Assembly (NCBI GenBank): GCA_037074615.1 | Contig: CM073536.1 | Location: forward strand, 625,001-689,000 | Length of the DNA: 64,000 nucleotides | Source of the DNA: Leucaena leucocephala | Taxonomy: Eukaryota; Streptophyta; Magnoliopsida; Fabales; Fabaceae | Direction of reading: 5' to 3' | Shown here: positions 25,801 to 37,200 of the stretch, in pieces | How positions within the stretch are numbered: position 1 is the stretch's first letter | How the letters are laid out: the number at the start of each line of letters is the position of its first letter | Notes under the pieces: model-generated | Told to the model about the DNA's origin: nothing | The model's database searches: none | What the model saw: the letters and a program-made list of their open reading frames with translations, nothing else | Program-made: the position numbers and the translations under genes

Positions 25801-26204
25801 TGGGCCGGATCGAGATTGGGGTTTCCGAATGAATTGGGGTTGGAGGAGAGAGGGAGCACATATTCAACAGTGGTGTACTGGGGGTAGAGCTCCCCGGGGA
25901 CATTGGTCTCAGATATCGCATTATAATGAGGGGGGAAATGATTGCGTTGATAGCAAAAAGGGCAGATCCAGATCTTAGCAGTGAAATCAAAGCGAGAGAA
26001 TGGATTGAGAACGGACAAGCAGGTCTTGCAGCGAAGAGGGGCATAAGGGAGGCGTGGAATGTCGGGATGAGAACGGATCAAGGAGATGTTGGCAGCAAGT
26101 GGGATGACGCACTTGCTGGCTTCGACCTTGGTGCGGGGCCACGCGTTCCATGTCATGCGGACTCCGTCAATGCCTTCGGGGTCTGTGTTCGCCAATTCCG
26201 ACAT
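19838..26204 (-). CDS. SEC23: Protein transport protein SEC23 (COPII inner coat)
   Basis: Twelve minus-strand exons: 26204-25431, 25325-25152, 24284-24123, 23243-23101, 22612-22537, 22389-22217, 22095-22014, 21512-21435, 20955-20794, 20707-20444, 20205-20101 and 19984-19838. Phases agree and give 779 aa, the normal size. Order of domains: a zinc ribbon with Cys59, Cys62, Cys81 and Cys84 (CKTC...CPFC), the vWA-like trunk (VFVFLLDTCM...GFISFGTQVQVHELG), the beta-sandwich, the helical region, and the C-terminal gelsolin-like domain, with the tail DDVSLQVFFEHLQKLAVQS. SEC23 pairs with SEC24 and is the GTPase-activating protein of SAR1 on ER exit sites. The start at 26204 is the ATG that gives the conserved MSELANTDPEGIDGVRMTW. 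The sequence belongs to the AT4G14160-like clade by synteny. Confidence 0.95.
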
Positions 26205-26795
26205 TGTTGTCTGATTCTGCGATGAAGCTGAAGGAATCGAATTGGAAACGAGTCTTGGCGCTAAAATGTAATAGGGTTCTGAGAGAGATAGATAGGCGAC
26301 CCCTTGAGAATTGAGCGCGAAAGGGGTAACCGGAAGCGAGGGAGAGAGGGAGCTCTTAAATACAAGTTTCAAATCTCTGAGCTTCTCGGCCGAATTGCAG
26401 AATCACCGGTCTAAAAGCCTTTTAATTTGTAACGTCAACACTGAAGCCAATTGGGATCAACTTTCATACTATGCACAAATCGTAACAGTGAAATTTGAGA
26501 CTTGGGTCCATTGACCGAGAGAATGTTGACCCACCAAACTGGAGTACTACTGTACATTTATATTTTCATGCTCGTCATTACAAATTATTGACACCAAACA
26601 AATTTTCACAAACCACATCAATTCCATGAGATAACATATATAATTGTGGATAACATATATAATTCGATGAGATAACATATATAAAATCTCATTCACGTCA
26701 CTCTCTTTCGTCGTCTCATCGAGTATCTCTGCATTTTCCATATCTTACGATCACCGTTCGTAATTCAGCCTGCTGACCTCGTTCTAGAATCCACC
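26205..26795. promoter_or_regulatory. Divergent intergenic region between SEC23 and the FKBP pseudogene
   Basis: The 591 bp between two head-to-head start codons must hold the SEC23 promoter and 5' leader. The unit GATAACATATATAA recurs about three times at 26630-26685, a short degenerate tandem. No unambiguous TATA box on the SEC23 side was identified. Confidence 0.5.
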
Positions 26796-29554
26796 ATGGA
26801 TGACGACTTTGAGTTCCGCACTGCGGCCAACATGAGCAACGAAGACGAAGGCATGGGGATTCCGGAGGATGACCCTGTTAGCCCAATTCTCAAGGTCGGA
26901 GAGGAAAAGGAGATAGGAATGAATGACCTGAAGAAGAAGTTGGTTAAGGAGGGGGAAGGATGGGAGACTCCAAACTCTGGAGACGAGGTGGAAGGAAGAC
27001 TAATAACCATGATCCCCTTGTTATTTCTTGATTGGGAATTTTGAATCTTGTTCATGATGTGGAATCAACTGGAGAAATGGTGCATTGTTGCAGTTCACTA
27101 CACCGGGACATTGTTGGATGGAACTTAGCTTGATTCTAGCAGTGACAGGGGAACTCCATTTAAGTTCAAACTTGGGCAAGGTTAATGATTTATTTGTGAT
27201 TCTGTTGATTATAATACTTGCTTCAATCTGGTTCAGATATAAGTTAGATTCCAATACTATCGTGTTTGGTTTCTTTCGATGTGATGCGGTAAATAACTAA
27301 ATTTATTCATGCGTTCATGCTTTTCAGGGCACGTAATAAAGGGATGGGACGACGGGATCAAAACCATGAAGAAAGGTGAAAAAGCCATTTTCACAATACC
27401 TCCAGAATTGGCCTATGGAGAGTCAGGATCACCTCAAACTATTCCTCCTAATGCAACCCTACCATTTGATGTGGAGTTGCTGTCTTGGACCAGAGTGAAG
27501 GACATAAGCAAGGATGGGGATATCTTGAAAACAATTCTCTTCGCAGGAGAGTTGGGAAAATCCCAAGGATCTGGATGAAGTATTTGGTAACGTATAATGT
27601 TCTTTGAGAACATTGACATGTCAGGAAGTCATTGTTCATTATTGTCTCTAAACGTCAATATTTTCCCTTGCTGCAGTTAATTATGAAGCAAGGCTTTCGA
27701 TAATGGGACTATCATTTATAAGTCTGAATAAATGAGTGTTTGGATAATTATTATGAAAAAAATTTTTATAATTAAAAAATTATAAAAAATATATAATTTT
27801 ATTAAAAATAGGGGATAGGGTGTAAAAAAAAAGATAAAATAATAATTAAGTATTCTATAAATTTTTTTACTATTTAGAAGTTAGTTTCAATAGTTTATCT
27901 AAAATTTAAATTTTAAATTATAATTTAATTTAAAAATATTTTTAAATAAATATAATTATTTATTTTAAAAAAATTAAATCTAAATTTTACTAAGGTTTCT
28001 CATTCTTGAAAAGACTTTGAAGGAGGGGGAGAAATATGAACGACCAGATGATAGATCTGTTGTCCAAGGTAAAGTTTTTGCTGCAATCAAAGTCGCTGTT
28101 AAATTCCTCCCAAAGCAATATTTTTCCTTCTTCTCTTGCTCTGTCAAATAAGTGCTGCTGTTGACTGGGTGAGCTTACTTTATTGTTAACTCAGTGAGAC
28201 TTATTGGCAAGCTGCAAGATGGGACTGTTTTCACCAAGAAGGTTTATGATGAGGAGCAACCATTCGAGTTCAAAGTGGATGAAGGTACGATGAATAAATA
28301 ATTGTGGCACATATAGAATGGAATCCTTGAGGGTGTTCTTTGTTTTAGCCGAAGATATCTAAAATGGAACCGTTTACAGAGCAAGTAATTGAGGGTCTCG
28401 ATCAAGCCGTGAAGAACATGAAGAAAGGGGAAATTGCACTAGTGACCATACAACCTGAATATGCCTTTGGCGCCTCTGGCTCTCCCCAAGAATTTGCTGT
28501 TGTTCCTCGTAATTCAACTGTATACTATGAAGTTGAGCTGATTTCATTTGAGAAGGTAGAAACTCCATAGTTTTCCATCGGTTCTAATGCGAACTGGTTA
28601 TTGTTAATGCAATTCAATAGTACTGAATATTTGGTTGACTGGGATATAAGAAAAGGAATCATGGGAGTTGAACACAGCAGAGAAGATTGAGGCAGCTGGA
28701 AAGAAAGAGGAAGAAGGGAACGTATATTTCAAGGCTGGTAAATATGATAGGGCATCGAAGAGATACAAGAAGGTATATATACTAAATGTTAAAAATTCAC
28801 ACAAAATAATTTGAAACTGAAGGCTGTGAGGAATATTGAGTATGACTCCAATTTTAATGATGAGGAGAAGCGTCAGAGCAAGGCATTGAAAATCTCAATC
28901 AACCTCAATAGTGCTGCCTGCATGCTGAAGCTTAAAGACTACAAGGAAGCAGTGAAGTTGTGCACAAAGGTTTGTTGGGCTATATTGTCTCTGTTCTGTT
29001 CTGTTCCCTCCCTCCCTTCCATGGTTGTAGAACGCAATGGAATTTCCTGACTTGCTTGGAGATTTATTTGAGCACGTAGGTATTAGAGCTTGATAGTGGG
29101 AATGGGAAAGCTCTGTACCGTAGGGCACAGGCATATATACAACTTGTAGATTTGGACCTGGCTGAAATGGACATTAAGAAGACCCTTAAAATTGAGCCAG
29201 ACAATAGGTATGCTGTTATTGCTCTCAGTCTTTTCATATGGTGGTCATCAACTTGCACCTGTTTCTATTTGCTGGGACTGTGTGTTTATTTGCACTAACC
29301 TTAACTGGGTTGCTGTAAATTGGGAGTTGAAAGTGGAGTACAACAGTTTGAAGGAGAAAGTGAGAGAATACAAGAAGAAGGATGCACAGTTCTATGGCAG
29401 CATGTTTGCGAAAATGAACAAGTTTGAACAAACTAGAAGAGCAGTAAGTGTTTTGTGTGATGAAAATATATGTAGCTTGTACCATACCCATTTTGCTCAC
29501 GTGATGTGACCCTGAAAGCAGAATGCAGCAGCAAAACCGCAGCACGTGCAATGA
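26796..29554 (+). pseudogene. FKBP-TPR peptidyl-prolyl isomerase pseudogene (ROF1/FKBP62 type)
   Basis: Former exons: 26796-26994, 27094-27180, 27328-27586, 27677-about 27734, about 28003-28068, 28195-28284, 28380-28555, 28650-28772, 28823-28969, 29080-29207, about 29323-29443 and 29519-29554. Intact relatives are high-molecular-weight immunophilins with three FKBP domains, a TPR domain that binds HSP90, and a calmodulin-binding tail. Here FKBP1 (HVIKGWDDGIKTMKKGEKA), FKBP3 (EQVIEGLDQAVKNMKKGEI) and the TPR (ALYRRAQAYIQLVDLDLAEM) are recognisable. Lesions: the exon 1 donor is GA instead of GT (26995-26996). TAG at 27126 replaces a Lys codon. There are frameshifts near 27550 (before WENPKDLDEVF) and 27695 (before DNGTIIYKSE). 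Most of FKBP2 is missing and AT-rich repeat DNA stands there. The acceptor before 28650 reads AA. A full-length product is impossible. Confidence 0.9.
27735..27998. repeat. AT-rich dispersed repeat, copy 1 (at the FKBP2 deletion)
   Basis: This block has the same order of motifs as 38602-38955: GTTTGGATAATTA, then TATAATTTTATTAAAAATA, then GAAGTTAGT, then TTTATCTAAAATTT, then AAATATAATTATTT. It fills the place where the second FKBP domain of the pseudogene should be. It is non-coding, and I see no clear terminal inverted repeats. Confidence 0.65.
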
Positions 29555-29802
29555 CTGTTGATAGCAAAGCATGAAAGGAAATCAAAAGCCAATGAAGAAG
29601 TTATTTGAGCGAGTGTCATGTGGTGTCTAAATGGCTGTTGTTCCTGTGTGTGGTCATCGGCGGCTTTGTTCATGTCTTGAGTGGTTGGAACTGAAGAATG
29701 CTTTCATGGTATTATTATGTATAAGGTCCTTGTAATGTACGAAAGACTACCTCCCAAGTCATGAGTACTCAAAGCTAATAAGAAACAGTTTGTTGTGATC
29801 CT

Positions 29803-29935
29803 AAGCTTCTGACTCAAAATGACAATTTGGAAATCGCAAGATAGTGAGCATGAGACGATCGACGAGAGACATGCCGGATATAATAGGCTTTGATTTCTTA
29901 AAATTACTTGAAAGAAAATAAGAAGAGAAAATATC
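29803..29935 (+). repeat. Direct repeat, copy 1
   Basis: Shares TAAGCTTCTGACTCAAAATG at the left and TTTGATTTCTTAAAATTACT at the right with the segment at 30710-30815, with a more divergent middle. Confidence 0.6.
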
Positions 29936-30709
29936 CATACATCAGAGAAATTATATATATTAACCCCATCCTCAGCTCAGACGTCGGAAACTGGAATAGA
30001 GAAACTCGGAACGTACTACATGATTTACAATGGATCCAATTCTTTGGGCTTTTGGAAAGCATACACTAAAAAGAAGCAGCAGCAGCAGAAATGATTCACA
30101 GTCCAAATAATAAATGGCAATTAATCTAAACGGAACCCATTCCTTTATACTATTATGAAAACATTTTCCTTTTCCTTTAATGCATCAGGGTTGACACACA
30201 CATATAAGAGCTTCATGCATGTAGCTACTCCATCGCTAGAACAGATGGTGCGTGTGGGCATTCAAGGACATTATCAACTGATAGGGATATAATGGCTGCC
30301 AGGTTAAATAATGAGTTTGCTTCGGGCCATAGGACTTGCCCTGGCAGCAGCCATTGCCGGCAGCGGGTGAACCGTCGGCCCCGTGGGTCCCCGGTTTAAT
30401 TTACTGCAGCAGTGGCAGCAACTGACACGGCGAACCAAATTCAAGGAATTCATGAAATCAGGAATTATAATACTCGTAATATAAAATAATGGAGCATCGA
30501 TCACAGCTTCTAATAATTGTCTGTGCATGTGAACTTCACGTTCTTTTCTTAATCCCTTGATTTGTTTTTTTGGCGAGACTGCAGAAGATCAAGAAAAAGG
30601 AGAAGAATTGGATACGGATGAAGATGGAGAACTAGCTATAATATTTATGCGTGTGGTGTGTGATCATAAATAAAGATAGACAGATATATACGTGATCTGC
30701 ATGTCTACA

Positions 30710-30815
30710 TAAGCTTCTTACTCAGAATGACAAAATAAACACACATAGGAGACGAGATAGGCTAAATATATCTAACTTTGATTTCTTAAAATTACTTCAA
30801 AGAAAATAAGAGAAA
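30710..30815 (+). repeat. Direct repeat, copy 2
   Basis: Copy of 29803-29935. Starts TAAGCTTCTTACTCAGAATG and ends TTAAAATTACTTCAAAGAAA. The two copies bracket about 775 bp. Confidence 0.6.
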
Positions 30816-31179
30816 TAATTTTATTATTTTTTCTGGTCTGTGATTAAACTCTCAAAAGAATCCAAATTCTATCATTTTATCAAGAGAGCGACGTGGCAGC
30901 CTGGCATTGCATTTGCAGCATGCAAACTCTCTGACGTGGCCTTCACTCAGGCATCGCCCTCCTTCTTCCCTCCTTCCCCACATCACCCCTGTCAGTGTCT
31001 CGCGCATATATATCCAAATCCTACCCATACTCCCAACTGATTATTATTAGTCTTACTCAAAATCAAAAACAAAACTCAACATCTCTCTCTGTCGTTTACT
31101 CATCCTCTCTCTAATACGCGGCACGCCGTTTGCGTTGCCCCCTGCCACCTGTCCTTCCATTATTCCACCCCTCTTCCCT

Positions 31180-31189
31180 TATATAAATA
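31180..31189 (+). promoter_or_regulatory. TATA box of the phytocystatin gene
   Basis: TATATAAATA lies 50-59 bp upstream of the ATG at 31239. It is preceded by a C/T-rich tract and followed by CATCACTCGCAGC, a plausible initiation region. This predicts a short leader of about 25-30 nt. Confidence 0.7.
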
Positions 31190-31238
31190 TAAACCATCCC
31201 TCCCTTCATCACTCGCAGCATAAGCAGCTTCGTCGATT

Positions 31239-31634
31239 ATGGCGTTCATTAACTCATTGATCTTCTCCTTCGTCTTTTTCTCCCTCCTGTTTACGGCGTC
31301 TTTTGCTTACAGAGGACCGCTCGTGGGGGGGAAGACGGACATCCCGGACGTCGGGTCCAACACGGAGGTGCAGGAGCTAGGGAGGTTTTCGGTGGAGGAG
31401 TACAACCGGAGCCTGAGACTGTGGCGGAATCCGGCTGAGAAGCTGCTGGAGTTCAGGCAGGTTGTGGAGGCACAGAGTCAAGTGGTGTCGGGGATAAAGT
31501 ACTACCTCAAGATCTCGGCGTCGCAGAACGGGAGAGAGAGAATGTTCGACTCCCAGGTGGTGGTCAAGCCGTGGCTTCGTTCCAAGCACCTCCTTCACTT
31601 TGCTCCTTCTAGTTCCAGTACAGATCTCAACTAA
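31239..31634 (+). CDS. Phytocystatin (secreted cysteine-protease inhibitor)
   Basis: 131 aa, intronless. Residues 1-23 form a signal peptide (hydrophobic SLIFSFVFFSLLFTASF). All cystatin hallmarks are present: Gly30-Gly31 near the mature N-terminus, the plant signature variant LGRFSVEEYN (47-56) on the alpha-helix, the QVVSG reactive loop (81-85), and Pro111-Trp112 in the second hairpin loop. Cystatins insert this wedge into the active-site cleft of papain-like proteases. A secreted single-domain form could act in the vacuole or apoplast on endogenous proteases or on those of herbivores and pathogens. The size matches the CYS4/CYS5 type without the C-terminal legumain-inhibiting extension. 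The sequence is GC-richer than its surroundings and has its own TATA box. Confidence 0.93.
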   Translation: MAFINSLIFSFVFFSLLFTASFAYRGPLVGGKTDIPDVGSNTEVQELGRFSVEEYNRSLRLWRNPAEKLLEFRQVVEAQSQVVSGIKYYLKISASQNGRERMFDSQVVVKPWLRSKHLLHFAPSSSSTDLN

Positions 31635-32244
31635 CTCTCTCACTTTCTGAGACCACGCCCAGCTTTTTAATCTTAACTGTAAATTGTGAATATAATAATT
31701 TCTGGTCTTGGTTTGGTTAATGCGGTACTTGTAATTGCTACAGGGTTCTCTCTCTCGTGTAACTTTCTGGTTAAGTTCTCTCCCTCCTGTGCAGGTTGAT
31801 TTCGGATATTTCGACGAGGTGGAACTGAAATAAATTAATTATGATTATGAACTCAGGAACTCGTCTCTTGCTTTCAATTATGATTGAGTTTTTATTAGTT
31901 TATCAAAATTCAGAAGCATGATTTTCTATTGGCTTATTTTCGTCTAATTTTGAAGTGCAATTCTTATATAGATTCATGGTCCATGAGTCAAATGCCAAAA
32001 TGGACACGAGAAGTAACACGAATAAGAACTGAAAGCAAACAGAATTTTAGCCGCACTTTTTGTTTATAAAAAAAAAAAAAAAAAAATTCTAGCTACAAAA
32101 TTTGGTTCCCATAGGCTTGGTATTTGGGCCATTTGGGATATGACTATCGACTATAGTCTTTTTGGACTCATCATGCTCTTGTTCTACAGAACTTGGACTT
32201 TCCCCAAAAATCGAATTGGACTTCTCGAGTGGAAAAATCAGAAC
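31635..32244. other. Spacer after the phytocystatin gene
   Basis: The 3' UTR and AT-rich flank. An A homopolymer of 18 lies at about 32069-32086. The right end grades into the RNase H remnant at 32245. Nothing else was recognised. Confidence 0.5.
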
Positions 32245-32403
32245 TGGCAACCACCACCCACATAGCGGGTAAAATTTACCGGGGACGGGATCATGACAGT
32301 GTTCAATAATAAAAATTAGATGGGGTGAAATGTTAAGAGACTATCATAACAAGTGGGTATATGGATTCACACATTATATTAAAAGTTGTAGTGCAGTTGA
32401 TTC
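32245..32403 (+). pseudogene. Left half of an RNase H (RVT_3) remnant from an older LINE
   Basis: In one frame the text reads WQPPPT-stop-RVKFTGDGIMT and in the next frame MLRDYHNKWVYGFTHYIKSC. Both match the start of LINE-type RNase H domains (WKPPP..., VK.N.DGS.T, GGV.RDY.GKW..GF...IG.C). Stops and a frameshift show that it is dead. It continues at 38099-38150 after the inserted LINE. Confidence 0.75.
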
Positions 32404-32420
32404 AAATAAATGGACGAATG
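32404..32420 (+). repeat. Left target-site duplication of the LINE
   Basis: AAATAAATGGACGAATG, identical over 17 bases to 38082-38098. Confidence 0.92.
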
Positions 32421-32428
32421 AAATTGAA

Positions 32429-34171
32429 ATGGCGAAATTTCTCTCTGGCGCAAAGGCTTCTTATTCTATGCCTTCAACAGATGAAGAGGATGATATTTTG
32501 ATGAGGAGTTCTAAAAAGATTAAGAATGGAGGGACAAAGCAGAATGAGAATCTACTACAAGGAGATTGGCCAAAGGTAGGAGAAACTGGGTTTGGGATGA
32601 ATAAAGGGACAACCTCATTCGCTGATAAACTCAAAGGGATTGAGGGTGAAGATGAGATGCATGCAGAGAACGTTGAGCAAGATGAAGAGTTAATATCAGA
32701 TGATGATATGTCAGAAACTCCTGGACAATCAATGGACAAAAAGGAAGAGGAACCACTTGTCAAAACCATTGAGGACCCAGGAAGAATTTTTCCAACGTTT
32801 TGTTTTTCAGGAAAAATGAAGAAGCGTCTGTACAAGGCATGGAATAAGGCTGTTATTGTGAAATTGCTGGATAGGAATATTGGATATAAAGCTCTGAGTC
32901 CAAGGTTACAAGCCGTATGGGCAAAGAAAGGGGTAATTAGTCTGATCAATATTGGCTATGGCTTCTTTGTAGTTAAGTTTACAGCTAGGGAGGATTATTT
33001 CAGTGCACTGATGGGGGGATCATGGATGATATATGATCATTATCTGACTGTAAGACCATGGGAACCTAGGTTTAAACCAGAGAAAGCTAAGATTGATAAG
33101 GTTGCAGTATGGGTGAGGATGCCAAAAGTTTCATTAGAATACTATGATGAGGAAGCACTCACCATTATAGGCAACAGAATAGGGGAAACAATTAAAGTTG
33201 ATATGAATACCTCCTGCCATCTAAGAGGCCGTTATGCTAGAATCTGCGTGTTAGTTGATTTGAGTAAACAGCTAATGCCAGGATTCTCTTTGGATGGTAA
33301 GGAATATTATTTAGAGTATGAAGGCTTACATATGCTCTGTGTAGCTTGTGGCGTGTATGGCCACAAATCTGAATCATGTCCATCAAAGCAAAGGACATCT
33401 GAAAGGCAAAATGGGAATGAAAGTGAGAAGTCAAAAAACAGTGATCAGAGGGAAACGTCAGTGAGGGAAAATGATGGTGAACAGGAGCAGTGGAGGGTGG
33501 TGCAAAAACCCAGAAGGCAACGAAAAATAAGGGATGGAAGAAATGAGATGAACAAACAGGAGATGCGTGGATCACGGTATGGGATTCTTTCTGAGATGGA
33601 GGAGATACCCGTGGAAGTACAGGCGGATGATGACGGTCGTCGGAGCACTGTTCAACAGCTGCAAGGGGCAGAGTACAGAAGGAAAAATACCGTTGCTGTA
33701 AATGTGAACGGGAAGGAGGAGATGACGGCTATCACTGTGAGGGAAGGACGGGTAGGTACAGAAGCAGATATGGGAGCAGCGGAAGGAAGGAGGAAGAGTG
33801 AGAAAAGGCTTAGAGAAACACGAGAGGTGACACAAGGAGGACAGTTGATGTTGACTTTGGGGGAGAACAATAATGACGGCTATTTGGAGGAACAGATGAG
33901 GGTGGATGAGGCGCCAGAAGATAGGCTGAAGTCAAGAAATGAAAATGACGTTGAAGAAGTGGAAAGAGGAAGAAAGCCATTAGAGGAAGGTGACGGTTTG
34001 GGCCAGGATGAAATAGATCCAGAAATGGATATGCAGTTGGGCTCTGAGCGTGCACATTTGGATCAGTGTTTTGGGCTGGAAGTAAATAACCGAAACTTGA
34101 TTTTGGAAGGAAGCGATGACATGGGCTCTGACTTTATGGTCCAAGAGACACCAGCTGAGGGTCAGGTTTGA
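32429..34171 (+). CDS. LINE ORF1 protein (DUF4283 plus CCHC zinc knuckle)
   Basis: 580 aa from ATG 32429, the first Met inside the element. The open frame upstream belongs to the older RNase H remnant at the target site. An acidic N-terminal third is followed by a DUF4283-type RNA-binding region (WNKAVIVKLLDRNIGYKALS ... GGSWMIYDHYLTVRPWEPRF) and one zf-CCHC_4 knuckle (CVACGVYGHKSESC). A charged, low-complexity tail follows. ORF1 proteins of plant L1 elements coat the element RNA. The frame is uninterrupted, in contrast to ORF2. It is a transposon gene, not a host gene. Confidence 0.88.
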   Translation: MAKFLSGAKASYSMPSTDEEDDILMRSSKKIKNGGTKQNENLLQGDWPKVGETGFGMNKGTTSFADKLKGIEGEDEMHAENVEQDEELISDDDMSETPGQSMDKKEEEPLVKTIEDPGRIFPTFCFSGKMKKRLYKAWNKAVIVKLLDRNIGYKALSPRLQAVWAKKGVISLINIGYGFFVVKFTAREDYFSALMGGSWMIYDHYLTVRPWEPRFKPEKAKIDKVAVWVRMPKVSLEYYDEEALTIIGNRIGETIKVDMNTSCHLRGRYARICVLVDLSKQLMPGFSLDGKEYYLEYEGLHMLCVACGVYGHKSESCPSKQRTSERQNGNESEKSKNSDQRETSVRENDGEQEQWRVVQKPRRQRKIRDGRNEMNKQEMRGSRYGILSEMEEIPVEVQADDDGRRSTVQQLQGAEYRRKNTVAVNVNGKEEMTAITVREGRVGTEADMGAAEGRRKSEKRLRETREVTQGGQLMLTLGENNNDGYLEEQMRVDEAPEDRLKSRNENDVEEVERGRKPLEEGDGLGQDEIDPEMDMQLGSERAHLDQCFGLEVNNRNLILEGSDDMGSDFMVQETPAEGQV

Positions 34172-34209
34172 GCTTTACTTGGGCTGTTATTTTATTAAAT
34201 ATTTATTTA

Positions 34210-37200
34210 ATGGATAAGATTTTATATTGGAATATTAGAGGAGCATGTGGATCTGGGCTTCTAAGAAATGTTAGGGCTGTTTGTAAAGGCCCAAATCCTA
34301 GTTTAGTTATTTTGGCTGAAACTAGATGTGAATATGATACACGGTTAGATATTTTGAAAGCTTTAGGATTTGATGAAATCAAAATCATTCCTAGTGTAGG
34401 GCGATCAGGTGGTTTAGCTATTTTGTGGAAAAGTAGTAATATAACTATTCAGGTATTAGAAAATAATAGACAATTTTTCCATCTGCATTGTGAGTTTCCT
34501 GGATTTAATAAGTTCTTATTAACTGCTATTTATGCAATACCTCATTCAAATTTTCGACAAAATTTATGGGATAGATTAAAAATGCTCTCGACAACAATAT
34601 CAATACCCTGGGTAGTAATTGGTGATTTTAATGATATTATGAGCTGCTTCAATTTATGAATGGGAAGGTTGATAGAGGGACTAGACCATTTCGTTTTGAA
34701 GCTATGTGGATGCAGCATGACAACTTTAAAGACTTTCTGGATGGTCACTGGGATTCCGGTCATGAATTAAATGGACTATTGCAAAATGTGGCAGATTTAT
34801 TGATGGACTGGAATAAAAATATTTTTGGAATGATTGAGAAGAAGAAAAAAGAGATTCTTGCTAGGCTAAATGGAATCCAAAGATCAAGAGCGTATGGGTA
34901 CTCAGTTTTTCTGTCTAATTTGGAAAAGGAACTGTAAATTCAGTTTGATGAAATATTAAAGTTAGAAGAAATGAAATGGTTTCAAAAAGCACGTACCGAA
35001 TGGATTGCAAAAGGAGATAGGAATACTCGGTATTATCATTTGAAAACGAAGATGCGGAGAAGAAGGAACATGATTAATTCTCTAAAGGACGCAATGGGTA
35101 ATTGGGTGGAAAATGAACAAGAGGTGAAAGTCATGATTTCTGATTATTTTAAGTCGCTTTATGATAGGGAAGAAGATGGTCCTTGTATGATAAACACTAA
35201 CACAAATTTCCCTATAATAAATAATGAGGGGTTTAAGAGTGTGTGTTCGATTCCTTCGGAGGAAGAAGTCAAACAAGCAATCATGGCGATGGGTCCTTAT
35301 AAAGCTCCTGGGGCTGATGGATTTTCTCCTATATTTTACCAAGCAAACTGGAATAAGGTAGGAGGTTCGGTGTACAAATTTGTTAAAGAGGCATTCATGG
35401 GGAAAATGGTAAATGCGGAGGCGAATAAGACTCTGATTACTTTAATTCCCAAGCGGGAAAATCCTCAATTAGTGAGTCATTTTCGACCAATCTCTTTGTG
35501 TACCACGCATTATAAGATTATATCTAAAGTGATTGTGAATAGATTGAGAAGTTGTATGGATGAACTTGTTTCACCATATCAATCTAGCTTTGTTAAAGGG
35601 AGGCATATCCAAGATAATATCATTATTGGGCAAGAGATTATGCATATTATGAAAAAAACAAAAGGTAAGACGGGGTTGATGGCTTGGAAGATTGACTTGG
35701 AGAAAGCATACGATAGAATACGTTGGGATTTCTTGCAAAAAGTTCTTCAAGATGTTGGGTTTGAAAATGATTTCATTAATTTAATTATGAGTTGTATTTC
35801 ATCAGTTTCATATAATATTCTTTGGAATGGTTTTCAAAATGAATATTTTTCTCCAAAAAGAGGTCTCCGACAAGGAGATCCAATTTCACCCCTTTTGTTT
35901 GTGTTGTGTATGGACAGATTGTCTCATATTATAAATGATGCAGTTAATTCTGGAACCTGGAAACCAGTTCGCATTGGAAAAGGAGGCCCAGCTATATCTC
36001 ACTTGATGTTTGCAGATGATTTACTTCTATTTGGAGTTGCTACAGAGACACAATCTGATTGTATGATGGATTGCTTAGATATGTTTTGTGGAGCATCAGG
36101 AGAAAGAATCAGTAAAGAAAAATCTTCTATTTTCTTCTCGTCAAAAGTTACTAGGGGTACAAAATGCAGAATTTCTAAGAGGATTGGTGTTGCTGTTTCT
36201 AGTGATATTGGGAAGTATCTGGGGTTTCCAATCATCAGAGGGAGGAAACCTACAGAGACTTTCCATTATATTATAGACAGGGTAAAATCAAAATTACAGG
36301 CATGGAAGGCAAAAACATTAACAATTGCAGGAAGAATCACGCTAGCTAAATCTGTTATAAGTACAATTCCAATGTATCCTATGCAGGTAGCTAGATTACC
36401 TACTGCAGTGTGCCATGAAGTGGAAAGATTATAAAGGAACTTCATATGGGGACATTCTGATAATGACAAGGGGTATCATCCAATTGGGTGGGACCAAATG
36501 GTTAGGCCTAAGTCACATGGAGGTCTTGGTTTCAAACGATTGAATGTAGTTAATAATGCTTGCGGAACAAAGATAGCATGGCAATTGGTGCAAGGTACAA
36601 AGGGATTGTGGGCTGAAGTTCTGTTACATAAATATATGTTACGCAGTGAGGAGAATTTGCTGGAAACCAGGAAAGGTGATTCTGCTTTATGGAAATTCAT
36701 TGTAGAGCAAAAAGAGAATGTTGAAAAGGGCATGAGATGGCACATTAGAAATGGTCAGGGGGTTAATTTCTTTAATGACAAATGGCTTTTTCAAGATAAA
36801 AGCATTAAGGAGCTGTGTAGGAGAGAAATTACATATGAGGAGAATAATAGTAAAGTCATTGATTGGGTTGTGGAGGGAAATTGGGACTTCACAAGACTAG
36901 CTAATTTAGTCCCAAGTCATGTTTTTCATAAATTGTTGACGGTGGTGCCTCCGAGGCGAGATGCAGGAATGGATGTGCTTGTTTGGAATGCAACTCATAA
37001 TGGCAATTTTACAGTTAAAAGTGCTTATTATATGATAGAACAACCATCTGACAGTTCTTTTAATGCCACATTTAAGGAAATATGGAGGTGGGAAGGGGCA
37101 GAGCGTATAAGGACATTTATGTGGATTGCATTTAATAATAGATTGCCCACTAATGACTGGCGTAGCAAGTGGTCAACTTCATCAGCAATATGTCAACACT

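Larger units (their letters stand above)
29555..31238. other. Spacer between the FKBP pseudogene and the phytocystatin gene
   Basis: It starts with the old FKBP 3' UTR. Two similar segments of about 105-130 bp occur as direct repeats (29803-29935 and 30710-30815). The GC-richer piece at 30300-30450 has an open minus-strand frame, but I could not match it to a family. The last 150 bp are the pyrimidine-rich cystatin promoter. Confidence 0.5.

Noticed and set aside
25718..26225. Plus-strand open frames of 86-99 codons over SEC23 exon 1
   Set aside because: Antisense shadows of a conserved coding exon with no independent features.
30304..30528. 74-codon minus-strand open frame in a GC-richer patch, with Cys/Gly-rich translations in adjacent frames
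   Set aside because: No recognisable motif, signal peptide or splice context. I could not assign it to any small-peptide family.
33237..34055. Several minus-strand open frames of 70-110 codons across LINE ORF1
   Set aside because: Complement of a purine-rich, Glu/Arg-coding region with no domain content.
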